Shown here: positions 24,329 to 36,204 of the stretch, one piece after another
Position numbering within the stretch: position 1 is the first letter of the stretch
Layout of the letters: each line of letters starts with the position of its first letter
Source: Turbatrix aceti
Taxonomy: Eukaryota; Nematoda; Chromadorea; Rhabditida; Panagrolaimidae
Assembly: GCA_963969345.1 (NCBI GenBank)
Contig: OZ017770.1
Location: 1,559,246-1,623,245, forward strand
DNA length: 64,000 nucleotides
Reading direction: 5' to 3'
The notes under the pieces: model-generated
Databases searched by the model: none
Told to the model about the DNA's origin: nothing
What the model saw: only the letters and a program-made list of their open reading frames with translations
Program-made: the position numbers and the translations under genes

Positions 24329-25691
24329 TTCTGGCCTGGTTAATTGTTCTTTTATTTATTAGGTAATTGTTATCGTTTGTTGTGTTATTAAAAGGCCTTT
24401 TATTGCGTGTCGGATTGTTTGTCTTCACGCACACGCGCGAGACGAGACATCAGGAAAGCCGCAATTACGCATGCTTCACAAATTGTTATGTTTCAACCGA
24501 AGTCGAGGATTGCCAAGAAATAAGGGTGCCAAATTGCTATTGAAAAAGGTGGTGTTTCAGTCAATCAAGGCTTGGCTGTCGGCTGGGGTGGAGTGTAACG
24601 AACGCCTTTTTTAGCCCTTTGCCATGGCAAAAAATAAAAGTCCTACCAATTGTGTCAATTTCCAAGGATGTCAGACAGAATGACCTCACCTTTTGCTCCT
24701 GTCTGCCCCTCTGGAAATCCCATTCCTAAAAAAACGCAGTGTTAGGAAAAACAATGCTTATTACTGTTTTCAAGGCATCTGTAATGCCCACCCGTCACTT
24801 TCCGAACTTGTCTACTATTTCATGAATTCTTTATCCACAAGTCAAGACTGTTCTGTTTCGTGGCCTTTTTTTGTTCTCCCTCTTTCCTAAGTTGACAAAA
24901 GAACTCGAACTATTTTTTGTATTCCATATACGGAGTATAGTAGGTTGAAGTGTTGTCTTGCCTTGCTCATTTTACCTCTCTCGCTCGCTCTGGTTGAAAG
25001 CGTCATGGGAAAATACGGAGTCCCTATTGGTTGGCAATGGATGGCATGGGTTGATCTTTACGTGGGAGCCATGACTTCGTGTCTATAACGACTGGATAAA
25101 ATATTGGTGCCTTTTACCCACCTGCCTTTATGCTTGCTACATAGCTTATTTATGGATTTTCCGATTTTTGTCCTTCTTAGCCGCTCTTTAGACAAGGAAT
25201 ATTGTAAGAAAAATATTTTTGATTTACGATTCATTTATGGTTGTCTTTTATTTTCCGTTTTCTTTATTTACTCAATTATAATGGGGTGTGGTTGATGAAT
25301 TTAACAATGCCGCCAGGATGGCGCTGCATCCTCAAAAAAGTCAACCGCCTGCGTTAAGCTGAAACTTTCTTTTCCTCATCAGAGACTTATGACTTCTCAG
25401 GTTACTCTTTGTTTGCGGCTAGAGTATACCGTGCCAAAATCGTCGATGATAAGGTTTCACCCTTGGCATTCTTTTTAGACAACCCATCTTTTCCCTATGG
25501 ATTAATTTAAAAGCCGTAGGTCTTTTGCATTTGGATACATAAGCTGCTTGCTACGGCACACATCAATCCTCGGTGTATTACTGTGAAGCGGTAATTCTCA
25601 ACAAATGGCTCTATCTGCGTAGCATGTCGCTCATTTGCATTTCATAGATATTTAGTTAACTTTTAACGAGTCAGACAGCTTTCTTTCAATC
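24329..25691. other. Intergenic, no gene seen
   Basis: 1.36 kb with no coding exon or RNA gene that I can support. Poly(A)-like ATTAAA-rich sequence just after the AIF stop marks its 3' end. A short CTCGCTCGCT run lies near 24980. Confidence 0.45.
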
Positions 25692-26877
25692 ATGATTTTG
25701 CGATACGGTTTGTTCACTCATCACTCAGGTGCGGCTATATACATTGTACTTACATATCTGGTTGCAGTGCATACACAGTAAGTTTTCTTCAACTATGGTT
25801 TAAAACAAACAATTTGTTTTTTTTCAGAAGGTTCGAAGACTGTAACGTCAAGGAAGCCGAAAACTGCTTCAGCGAATTGTTCGATTCAGTTGCCATGTGC
25901 TCAAATACGGACTTGCTTATCCGGTGTAATCATTTTAAGGCTCGTTTTTGTTTCTTTTTTCCTCTCATGCCTGTCTAAGACAGTAAATCACTTGTAGCTC
26001 TTGGACGACTGCTTTCGGCATTCATCAAGCGGCATTTGTTCTCCTGCCCTCATAGGCAAGATTGCCGCAACGACGCATCGTCGAAAGTTGATAGCCTGTG
26101 CCCGGTCGCCTGTCAAGCAGTATCGAAATGCTCCTGTAAGCAATAAATAGACACAATTCATCTAATTTGTTTTCAAAATAAACAAAATAATAATTTTCTT
26201 GTAGACTCGACGAAAAATTGCACCATCAATTTTGCAGAATCTTCCGCCGACAGAGCTACAATTTACGTCACTATTTGGGTATTTACAATCCCAGTGTAAT
26301 TCGCAGCCTGTTGAAAATTGTACAACCAGCGAATACCAAAGCATGATGGCCACCTGTGAACAAGAAATAAAGCATCGAAGTGGACTTGCCAATTCTGATT
26401 TTGATGTGCAAAGGTTGCTCAAGTAAGTAAAATTTTTTACACCATCACACAAATAATTTTTTTTAGAATAAAGTTGGATACTTCGAGTCAACTAATGCAA
26501 TTTTCATCAACCAATCGTGGACGAGAGTGCCTTATTGTTCGTGCTGGTTTGAGTGAAATCTTTGAAATTCACCAGAAATACTGTTTCCAGGTAGGAGACA
26601 CATTTTTTGTTTTCGTTATATACACCACGTTATTGTATTTTTATTTCAGACAGTAGTCACGAGATGTATGTGCGAGCGTATGAATTTTGGATCATTTTGT
26701 GACATCAAATGTGCTAATCTTGATTCAAGTGATCTTTCGCTTGACATGCGTGTATCCTGGGCAGATTTTGAAGGAAGTCTTATCAGTTCGACACCAGCCC
26801 AGATGCTAAGACTGCCAGTTGTAGTATCGTTTTTATCTCAAACTGTTATGCTGTTGGTGTACAAATTGTATATTTAG
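25692..26877 (+). CDS. Secreted, possibly GPI-anchored Cys-rich helical protein
   Basis: Not identified with certainty. Six exons join in frame: 25692-25777, 25828-25925, 25998-26119, 26205-26422, 26467-26590, 26650-26877; 291 residues. A hydrophobic N-terminus (YIVLTYLVAVHT) looks like a signal peptide, and the protein ends with a hydrophobic stretch (LRLPVVVSFLSQTVMLLVY) with almost no cytoplasmic tail, as in GPI-anchor signals. In between are ~15 Cys in predicted helices, ending with CMCERMNFGSFC, which resembles the C-x-C-x8/9-C closing motif of GFR-alpha/GAS1 repeats. That family (C. elegans phg-1) is my best guess. The end of exon 3 is the weak point: the better donor GTAAGC at 26136 does not keep the frame, so I used GTATCG at 26120. 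Confidence 0.6.
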
Positions 26878-27947
26878 TAAAACAAAATGATCATGCAAAC
26901 AAACAAACGTCTCCGATGTACAAAATTTTGAATTTGTTTCAAAAACAAAAAAAACCAAACAAAACAAACAAAACAAACGGCTTTTGAAACCTGCGTGTAT
27001 AGAATCAGAATGCGACCGCCTTATGATTAAATATACATTTTTTAAGAGTCAACACTTCCCGTTTAGGCTTTTACAGGCTTCAACAATGGCTGGAATGCCT
27101 ATTTATTTATTACCGTGTGGCAGCCATGGATTTTTATAATAAAAATTCCTGTCTTTGACCCTGGTCTTTTCAGACATTCTCTGCACTGGTCTGTATTTTA
27201 GGAATTTCAATTGAATTGTTAGAATAATTTGACGTAGCGACGAAATGCAAAAAAAACTTATAGTCTGATCTCTGCGAACGACGTCACAAGAATGCCTACT
27301 GATTTTCGTTTCGATGGTTTCAACATAATATGATACTTACCAAATTGCTTTACTATGGGCTTCGTGCATAAATAAATTTACGAAATTAAACATTGTACTT
27401 CATTTGTGATCAAAAGTCGCTGATTAAATAAAATTCACTCCGACCAGTCCGGTTTGTTTTGTGATAAGAAAAAAAGTATCAGTTTCTTGTTTTCTGCGTT
27501 GACAGAGTTCATGCATAAATAAAATTAGTGATTAACTAAATGTTTTGTCATGCGTTAACCTTTTTTGCTACGTACACCATGAGTGTTCATTTCCGGTAAA
27601 TATTTCTTAATTGCTCAGTAATTAATGATTTATTTTTCTCCCCTTTTTTTGCGTATATGTCGGGTTTTTTTCTTTATTTGCGCTGAAAAAAGATCAATGC
27701 CAGGCATTACGCTTTATTTTTTCAAGTGTTACAACTAGACAATCAACAAAGCTAACAATGCGCATTCATTGATATGACACAAGTATATCAAAACAATTTT
27801 TTATTGTTTACAATTTGTTTACATATAGACCAACAAAAAATGTGTGAAAGGAATTTTTTAGAAAACAATAAAAGCAGCGCTGCAATTTTTTTAACTCCAT
27901 ATACAAAAAAATGTGATGAATGATGTTGAAAATATATTATCTGAGAT
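26878..27947. other. Intergenic with an (AAACA)n-like tract
   Basis: 1.07 kb of AT-rich DNA between the 3' ends of two convergent genes. An imperfect AAACA repeat lies at ~26939-26980. No gene seen. Confidence 0.5.
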
Positions 27948-30044
27948 TTAATCCGTAACAATTTCTACCGACTTCGGACTATCGATGCTGACGACGGCGG
28001 AGTCAGAATCCTTATCGTCAAGTTTCTGAAATAAGTTCTGCTGCCAGGTGGGAAACAGATCGTCCATAGTGACGGACGGCGCTGGAAGCGGGATCTGAGC
28101 CAGGTGTGTTGCCTTAGCCGCTGTGACAACGTCCTGTGGAAGATTGAGCAGGTGCTCGACAGCGTCAAGTTTCTCGTTGGTAAGTACCTTGCGAGTCAGC
28201 AGATCTACGCAGTTGAGAAACACCTGGTAGCGGAGGTTGCTTCTGACGCTCGACGGACTCATCGGCTGGTTTTGATGGGCACTCATGGGAGACGGCAAGG
28301 AGACTGTATGATTTGTGAGAAGAGAAGGTGGGTGAAGCTTTTCTGCCGAAGACGTCGGAGTGGGCTGATTAACTTGCGTAGCAGATGTCGCCCGTTGAAG
28401 TTGCGGGGGTTGAGAAGGAGTGTTCATAGTCGGTGCCGCGGACATGATTGGAGACATCATCATAGGCGGTGGCATCATTGGAGCACCTAGTGGAGGCGCC
28501 GGACCTGGAAGGGATCTCCGACGATGATCTGGCTGCATAACGTTGAGGTGGTAAATCTGCTGAGACTGAGAAGTTGCTGCCACCGCGGCTCGTGCCTGTT
28601 GCATTCGGATCTCCAGTTCATTTTGCTTCTGCTTCTCTTCGATGTATCGCCTATGCGAGGCAAAAAGCGAAGACAGATCAGCGGTACTGGTTTGTGGTGG
28701 CTTCTGTTGCTGTTGCTGTTGCTGTGGAGGTGGCCCAGATAAAACGGTCTACAAGTAACCCAGTTATATTTCACTAATTCAAAATTCATTGTAGTTTACA
28801 TTATTTTGCGTTGCCGCTAGCTGGCGAACATAATTTTGAAAAGGTTCGTCATTAGGGAAAGGTGCATTTATCTGTGCGCTATAGCCTGGAGGCATATAGT
28901 TCGATCCAGCTGGAAACGGCATTTTTGCAGCTGCAGGTGCCTGTGGAACAGGTGGTGGTGGAGGCAGTGAATTCATAGCTGCTAAAAATGTGACATTTTA
29001 TAGTAATTATATAACGCTTTTGGGTCCCCTACGTTGGTTAGCAAAAACTTGTTGACGAAGTTGGCAAAGAACCTGCTGCTGCTGATATGGATTCAGATTT
29101 GAGAAGTGCTGGGTGTTTGCAAAGGATCCCAGCTGCATAGCCGTAGTGTTCTGTGAAGGCGATTGCTGTGACATGTTAGCATGTTGTTGCTGCTGTGGTG
29201 CCTGTGGAAATCCCGTAAGGCTCGGACGCTTGCTTGATGGTTCGTTCTGCAATTGGTGTCGTTAGACTGCTTTCATTGCAACCCAAAAGGGTGATAAAAC
29301 AAAAGTTTCTTCAAAATAGTAAAAACGAACGTTTTGTGTGAAACTTTCCAATTGATTAGGCCGCTTCTGACGCGAAACCATCTGTTGTTGAGGGTTTCCA
29401 GCGGCTGCGGCAGCGGCGGCGGCCGCAGCGGCAAAGTTAATGCATGGTCGAGGAGGTGATGTGTTACCATTATGCATAACAGTTTGAAATTGTTGCTGAA
29501 GTTGTTGCTGAGACATGGCATCCATTGGAGTAGACAAAACTTGTTGCCGTTGTGCTTGTTGAAGCAGAGCCATCAGATCTCGTTGCCTGTAATCGTAATT
29601 CTGATTAACGTATATTTTTTATGGTCGCCGTTTGGAGAAATTATTATAGACTCCATTTCCCTCTTCCTAACACCAACGCTAACATTGTATTAAACGAAGC
29701 CAAAAAACGCAAATTATCAGAATTATATACACAGACCGACACCAAACATCAAAAACAGGGGTAAAAAGCATAAATCCTAAAATGCGCTTACGCAGACATT
29801 TCCGGAGTTCCTTTTGTCTGCAAGTCAATGTTGTTAAGAAATGGTACTATTTGAGGCGGTCGAGGATTAGTTATGAGTGCTGCTGTGTTCGGTGTGCCAG
29901 CCAAGCCGACAGTCGATGTCATACTACTACTGCTTGAGTCGCTGCTTTCGTGATCGTGTAAATTCTCACGTATAGAATAATTTTGTATTGGTGTTGTTGA
30001 GAACTGAAAAGCAAGCTTTGATTGCATTGCATGCGTTTGTATAA
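27948..30044 (-). CDS. Gln/Pro/Met-rich protein, probable transcriptional cofactor; 5' end uncertain
   Basis: I do not recognise this gene. Five coding exons join in phase: from an acceptor at ~30005 down to 29792, then 29331-29586, 29033-29246, 28800-28981, 27948-28748. The first possible ATG in the leftmost exon is 29922; upstream exons may exist, so the 5' end is open. The product (~430-455 residues) has a poly-Ala run (~12) in exon 2, several poly-Gln runs, poly-Pro, and a Met/Pro-rich stretch, typical of coactivators and RNA-associated proteins. Two stretches look folded: a helical HRRYIEEKQKQNELEIRM segment, and a C-terminal ~60 residues with VFLNCVDLLTRKVLTNEKLD that may be a small helical domain. 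Ser/Asp-rich ends close both termini. No DNA-binding domain is visible. Confidence 0.7.
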
Positions 30045-33000
30045 TCAAAAGAATGACCGTTAGACGTGTTTCCGAGAAAGGTCGATTATAGTCTGTCCTT
30101 TAACAATGAACAAAAATACGTAAAATCCACACGCACATTAAAGGTGAAAAAACTTTTTACATGCTATTTTTGTCAATATATAAGCGTTGTCCAAACGAAC
30201 TTAATATTTACGACTAACACGTTCAGATATAATTAATACGTGTGCAGAATTTTGCATAATGCAGAATAAACAAGTGATAAGTGACGATAAATGCGATTGA
30301 ATTATGTAGACAAATTTAATTTGCAAAAATTAGCATTCATTTGAATGACAAAAAGCCATACATTGCATAACAAATAGGATCAAGATATTTTTTTTAAACA
30401 AAAAAAATTATAAATAATTCATTTACAAGTGTTGTTTGTAACAGTTAAATTTTAAAATATTATTTTATTCCTTTCGGCATGTATATATAAGTCAATTACG
30501 CACAAAAGACAAAAAATGGCATTTTATTTATAATCAAGCCACCAACCCCTTTCGCAAGCCACCCCAGAAAGCATACATAAAAATTCAATGCATAACTTGA
30601 TGCATCGAGTACAATGAATGTGTTCTCCAGCCTTCCGCCGGTGCCCCCTCCCAACTTACGGATAATTTTTGTCAAGACTATACTGAAAGTATGACCTGTC
30701 AAAAACACCGTCACGTGTACATTCACGTCGACGTACACCGTTAAGGGTTGGCTGCCGTTTTCAAGGAGTGCTTTTACAGCGAAAACAAAAAAAAACAAAT
30801 TTTTTAAAGGAAAATTACGTGTGGTAAACAGAAAAAAAATGTTAATAATATTTCATTTAAAATGAAATTTATCAACATACATAGTTTCACTTTTGCCCAG
30901 AACGTACACAGAAAGAGTTTACTTCAATTTTCTAGTAATGTTTCAAATGAAACCAATTATTGCTCCACAACCAACCGTCAGCCAGTGTTCAAGATCTTGA
31001 TTATAAAACATATACGACAACATACAAAAAAGGAAATACTGGCAGGTGGATATCTCTCAAGACCCAGCAAATCACCAAATAAAGCATATTACGAAAAAAG
31101 GCCATAAAGCAAGGCAGGTGTATTAGCGTTACAAAATTTTTGGCTTTTAATAATTTTTTAATATAATTGTAAATGCACACATATGTACAATTTATTATTC
31201 CATAATTTGTTAATTAGGTTAATATTAAACAAATATTCTTAGAAATAAATCGTATCGTATGCTATGCCGCATGATTAAACGTCACGATGTATTATTTTAT
31301 TATGAAAGAAAAGTTATTGTATTTTTCGCCGTATCATAATCGAAACATCCGACGCTTATTCAACTCTATTTTTTTTCTGCGTTACAAAACAATGAAAGCA
31401 GACAAGATTGTTTAGAGAAAAAATTCTATGTATTATGGAAACAAATAATTTATAGATTGAATAAAAAATAACATAAAAAGGCACTTAGGAAGTCAAATCA
31501 AAAAATATATTGATGATTCATGTGCTGATTTCGTTTAAATTATTTAAGGAAACCAAAAAAAGCTTCTCGAGTCCTTTTTTTGTGACAGAAAATAAAATTG
31601 CTGTTCATACGTTGAAGGAAGAAAACGTTTTTTTATTACTCATTGGTCAAGTACACAATGGAGAAATGAGAAAAAAATAACAATGAGTGGCACTGCTACA
31701 TGAATGCATGGCTTGATAGTGTGTGAGGCTGTTGCACCAGCAGTAAAAAGAGCGAAGCAAGGCAGGGCGAAAAAGGGGTTCGTCTTTTTGCTCAATGAAT
31801 GAAAGGATATGGGCCGAAGCTGTGGTACAAACGAACGGCAAAACAAAAGTGGGTATTAGTCACTTGGTCCAAAAAAGGTAAATTCCTTTGCATTTAATTA
31901 TCGCATTAATTCATAAAACAATTTTCAAGACACAAAAGCAGTGTTTTTTTTGTAGTTTTAATTGATGTTGCATTTAAAACTACAAAAAATTCAGGAACGA
32001 AAAAAAGGGTGCGAAAAAAAAAGTGTAATTTAATGCAATAATACCAGGAAAAAAAATAATCGTAATCTTTTTTTTGTTCTTGCAACTTTTTTGCTAAGCC
32101 GACAACGTCAATAGAAATACAAAACGGCAGTGTTTATCATAACCAAGCTTCCGTTTTTATTTCATTCCGCATTGATTTGTCGCGTACAATTTTTGTTGCT
32201 ACAATTTTTTTGACGCAATTAAGGAAAACTCTCAAGTCGACAGAAAATAAAAAAACAGCGAAACGCAATGGCATGAATTGTTCCACTAAAAGTAGTTTTG
32301 TTTCCGGCAAACTGTCCGGCAAACCCAATAAACGTAAAAAGCAGCAAAAGGTAGAGCAACGAGGTATCAGAATATGAAAGCCTATTTGCTAAATTATTTA
32401 TAAATGCAGAATATGTTTTTTTTGGTTATTTACGTAAATAAAAAATTACTTAATAATAAAAGAGACAGGGAAAATGAAACAAAATTAAAAAGAGCATTCG
32501 TGTGCAAAAAAATAACTAAATGAGAAAATTTGTTCTAATCTCTAAAATTGATGCTATAACCTATGAAAATAAATGCAGAACGACAGAACAAGCAACAGTT
32601 CAGTGACTAAAGCGAGAACGAGTGGAGGGATTATGACATCAAGTTGCTTTTAAATCCATCCTGGTTTGTTACATATATTTTTTCCTTCCTGAATAATGAC
32701 CATGGCGTGCTGGCCTTTTGCGTCGTCATTTAGGCGAATTAATTGAATATGATAAAGTGTATTCATAATTTATAACTTTTATTAGAGTTAATTTTATACT
32801 TTTGACATCCAATGTGAAACCCGGTTTCTAATCAATTTGTAATCCATGAATGAACAATTTTGTAGCAAAAATAAACAGTTATGCTGTTTTATGTTGCATT
32901 CAAACCCCCAAACCTAACCGTAAAACGTTCTACCGACTATACTAACCGAAGATACTACCACGAAGCCATCAAAATGTCGAAAGTATATTGTTGGTTTAAT

Positions 33001-34924
33001 CGCGGAGAAGACAAAATTTCTAATTCCTCTATCCGATTAATTTGTCTGAAGATAAGGCAAAAAATAATACGAAGAAGATTTAAAGTAAGCTTCCTGTAGT
33101 TTTATGATATCGTTAATCACACAAAAAATTGTAAAATCGCCTAATGTATATAGATAATGGAAAAAAGTGACACAAGTAAAAGATTACAAGAAAGCATTCC
33201 GTGATATTCGCATCATAATCATGGATTTATTGTAGTGATCAGCGAAAAGATTACGAAAGATATATTCGGGATCAGGTCTTTAGTCTACTATGCATATCTT
33301 AACAGTGATAGGAAAGATAGGGATAAGAAAAGGATGATATTTTGTATCTCAAGGCGATAGACAGACGTAGGCGATTGCAAATATTACGATTTAAAAATTT
33401 TCGAAAAAAAGCATTACGAATACGAAGACTGACCATGGCTATTTGGTTTGATTTCAAATAATGTGTAATTGCGTGTTTGATAAAAAAGAACGCATTTAGT
33501 CATCCAAAGAAGGAAAAAATTACAAGGCAAGAGAGACATGACGAATTGGGGACGAATCATTGATGACCAAGCCAATGCATTTTTTCCAAAGACTGAAAGC
33601 TTTTTTACATTTTTCCACCAGTATTTGCAAGAAAATTGTGACAATAAAATTATGGTTACTAAAAAATACAAATTGGTAATAAAATAGTGTAAATTATTAG
33701 CATCCGATAGCTTTTACAACAAAAATGTTGTGCAAACGCCTATTTTAAAATAAAATGGTGTTCAAATAACGATAGACAGTGAGGGATTTTATGGAAATGA
33801 ATAATTTTTTATTAGCACTCTGTAATCATTTTTATCATACAGTGAATGGCATTAGGGTATGCCCTATTAAACGTCAACCGCACTTTTAGAGAGTAATGAT
33901 GCAAAGGCAGACCATGTTCTAAGATATGTGATGTACTTAGAAGGATTAGGATTACTCAAAATGCTGTTATGTGAAAATACCCCTTTTAATGAAGGTAGTA
34001 ATAGTAAAATTGATTTAGGTAGTATCGTACAGTGCCCGCGTAGTATAGCCACAACAGAATTTTATTTTAACAAAAATGAATGAGTCTATAGCTTTTAGAA
34101 AAATTAATGTTGTATTTCTTTATAAATAAAACACACAGAGATATCTTACGTATTAGTTATCGAAAAGATAAGCAAAAAAAGAAAACCCAGCTAGTGTGTG
34201 GCGTGTATGTTGTTGATAAATTCGTATTTTAAATACAATAATCCGTTGATATTAAAAGAAGCCGCATAATATGTTACCGGCGTATAAATTGTGACTTCAA
34301 AAAGCTATTCCTACGTGTGCCATGGATTAAAGTGCTACAAAAAAGGGTCTACAGAAAGCAGAATAGTCAAGTGTTTTAATGTCATTGAGCATAAGAAGAA
34401 CTACAAAATTCCTTTCTCATTAGAAACACATATGCAGGATTTCCAGGATCATCGGGCTTAAATATCGAAACAGATTAAAAAATGCCTTGCAACTTTGATT
34501 GGTATGCACAGTGTTGGAGAGGATTTAAAAATAGCTCTGATTCTTGGTTCGATCTTCGACGGCGTAAAATGCTTCGGATGCAAAGACAAACATTACAATC
34601 ATGCACAGATCTATATTTTGAAACTAAGAACAACAAGCTTGTTGACACATTACAAATGATGAAAATTTTCAATACAATTGTCGACGATGATCAGATCAGA
34701 AAAAAATGCATTACACCGAGAAGCCCGATCCACGCCAGACATTCACACATCGTCAAAACAAAATGCAAGCAACACAATCGGAACAACAATCCCTGCCATT
34801 TGTGAAAACAGTGACTAACAATTTTTTGTGAATAACGAAAAATATGCATTGTTGCAAAATAGAATCAGATGTACAAATTGGTGAATGGGGGAAACCATGC
34901 TATGGGAACGATAATACGACTCAC
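30045..34924. other. 4.9 kb AT-rich gene desert
   Basis: Very AT-rich with stops in every frame; the few open frames of 60-110 codons lack splice context and plausible composition. One GC-richer island at ~30.54-30.78 kb stands out but encodes nothing I recognise. Further exons of the DM-domain gene may lie at the right end, since its model has no stop codon. No tRNA or transposon seen. Confidence 0.4.
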
Positions 34925-35458
34925 CTGAAGATTGCTGCCAGGGTTATAGTCATCACTTGCATTTTCAATGTCTATAACAAGGCATACAATTTTAGATTAT
35001 TTAATAAAACTATGTCTATCCATACCATCCTTACAGGAAGTTGTAATTGTATATCGTGTATTAGCATTTCCAAAAAGCTTTCCAGACATGAGATTTATTT
35101 CATCTGGATCTTTGTCCCCAATGACGTTTCTATAGCGTCTGATAAAAGCACTGCGCCGCATTTTGATCAATCTATTGCACTGAAAAATGTCAAAAATAAT
35201 TAAATTCGTGACTTTTAATTATTGGGGTCTTACAGATGAACATTTACATTGGGCAAAAGGACAAATTGCCGTATGACCCTTTAGAACGGCTTTAATACCG
35301 TGACCTTCACACTTTCGGCAAAGTAGCTGTCGTCCCTTATTTGTCGACGGGCGTCGCTCCTTTTTTTTGGCGTCATCGTTTTTATAAACCGTCTGAAATA
35401 ATAAATAAAAATCCATTAATAATGAAGTAAAGAAATTATTGCATCAAAATATTACCAT
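34925..35458 (-). CDS. DM-domain (DMRT/MAB-3 family) transcription factor, incomplete model
   Basis: DM proteins bind DNA in the minor groove through an intertwined zinc module and control sex-specific and neuronal fates. Exons: ATG 35456-35458, then 35234-35392, 35035-35179 and 34925-34971, joining in frame. Exon 2 gives [18 protein letters not shown] followed by C-x4-C-x-C, and exon 3 supplies the last Cys and the basic recognition helix [17 protein letters not shown]. All eight ligands of the C-x2-C-x2-HG-x5-KGH-x3-C-x4-C-x-C-x2-C pattern are present and spaced as in MAB-3/DMRT1. The domain is split by an intron just before its last Cys. The single-codon first exon is a guess by phase and a GTAATA donor. 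After 34925 a good donor (GTGAGT) continues, but I could not find the next exon or the stop. Confidence 0.78.
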
Positions 35459-36204
35459 TTTGTGGCTATTGTTCAATGAGCAGCATTCAACAACATCCAT
35501 AAACATCAAAAAATCAAAAATAGGTAATCAGTTACGCATGAAAATGATTACGGTATTGACTCAATATAAGTCTGGCGGAATTGACAGCGTCGAAGTACTC
35601 TTACGTCCCAGACTTCCTTCGCATGATAATATCACAAGAATTGTATGCTTTTAAGCATTTGTTGATGTGATAAGCTTTCAATCACTTCAACTTACTTTTG
35701 TGGGTGTGTTTTTTTTCAAAGTGTCGTTGAACATCCTGATCACTGTATTGCACATGATGATTTTAAGATGTTTTGATCAGAAAAAAAACAGCATGACATA
35801 TTTATGTCGACCCCCACTAAACAAATAAATATAAACTTATTACACGTATGCAATATTGTAGGAAAAGAGGGTGCAAAACTGCCGCGCTATTACTTAGTTC
35901 TGTCTTATCTTGTTGGTTCGCATTGTCAACACAAAAATGGTCATGGCAAGAGCATTTTTGAAGAGATAACACGAGTTGTGCTGACATTTTTGCTCTTGCT
36001 TCGCAGTTCAGTGAAAGTATTGCGCCGCCGCGCAACGCAAATATCAAAAATTTGTTTTTGGCAAAATGTGCTGTGAAGTGCCAGCACTAACAAGCGTAAG
36101 AATGCGCAAAAACTCGTTCAATACATACTTATTACGAACAACAGGAGAGCTGTCATATGTGTTGTCACGGGTGTCAATTAGTGTATTAATTTAACAGATA
36201 CGTA
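35459..36204. other. Intergenic between the DM-domain gene and the Tuba-like gene
   Basis: 746 bp of AT-rich DNA between divergent genes. No further coding exon is supported, although a donor-like ATGCGAAGGAAGTCTGGGAC/GTAAGAG near 35605 on the minus strand could be an alternative first exon of the DM gene in another phase. An acceptor ending AACAG lies about 8 bases before the ATG at 36205. Confidence 0.4.

Noticed and set aside
30496..30798. 100-codon minus-strand frame in a GC-richer island
   Set aside because: Composition and hydrophobic pattern are irregular, with no start context and no splice sites linking it to the Gln-rich gene.
34482..34805. 107-codon plus-strand frame starting at an ATG
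   Set aside because: No splice context or recognisable feature. On the opposite strand a Cys/Arg-rich piece (DCNVCLCIRSILRRRR) resembles a broken DM half, but it does not connect in phase to the DM gene.
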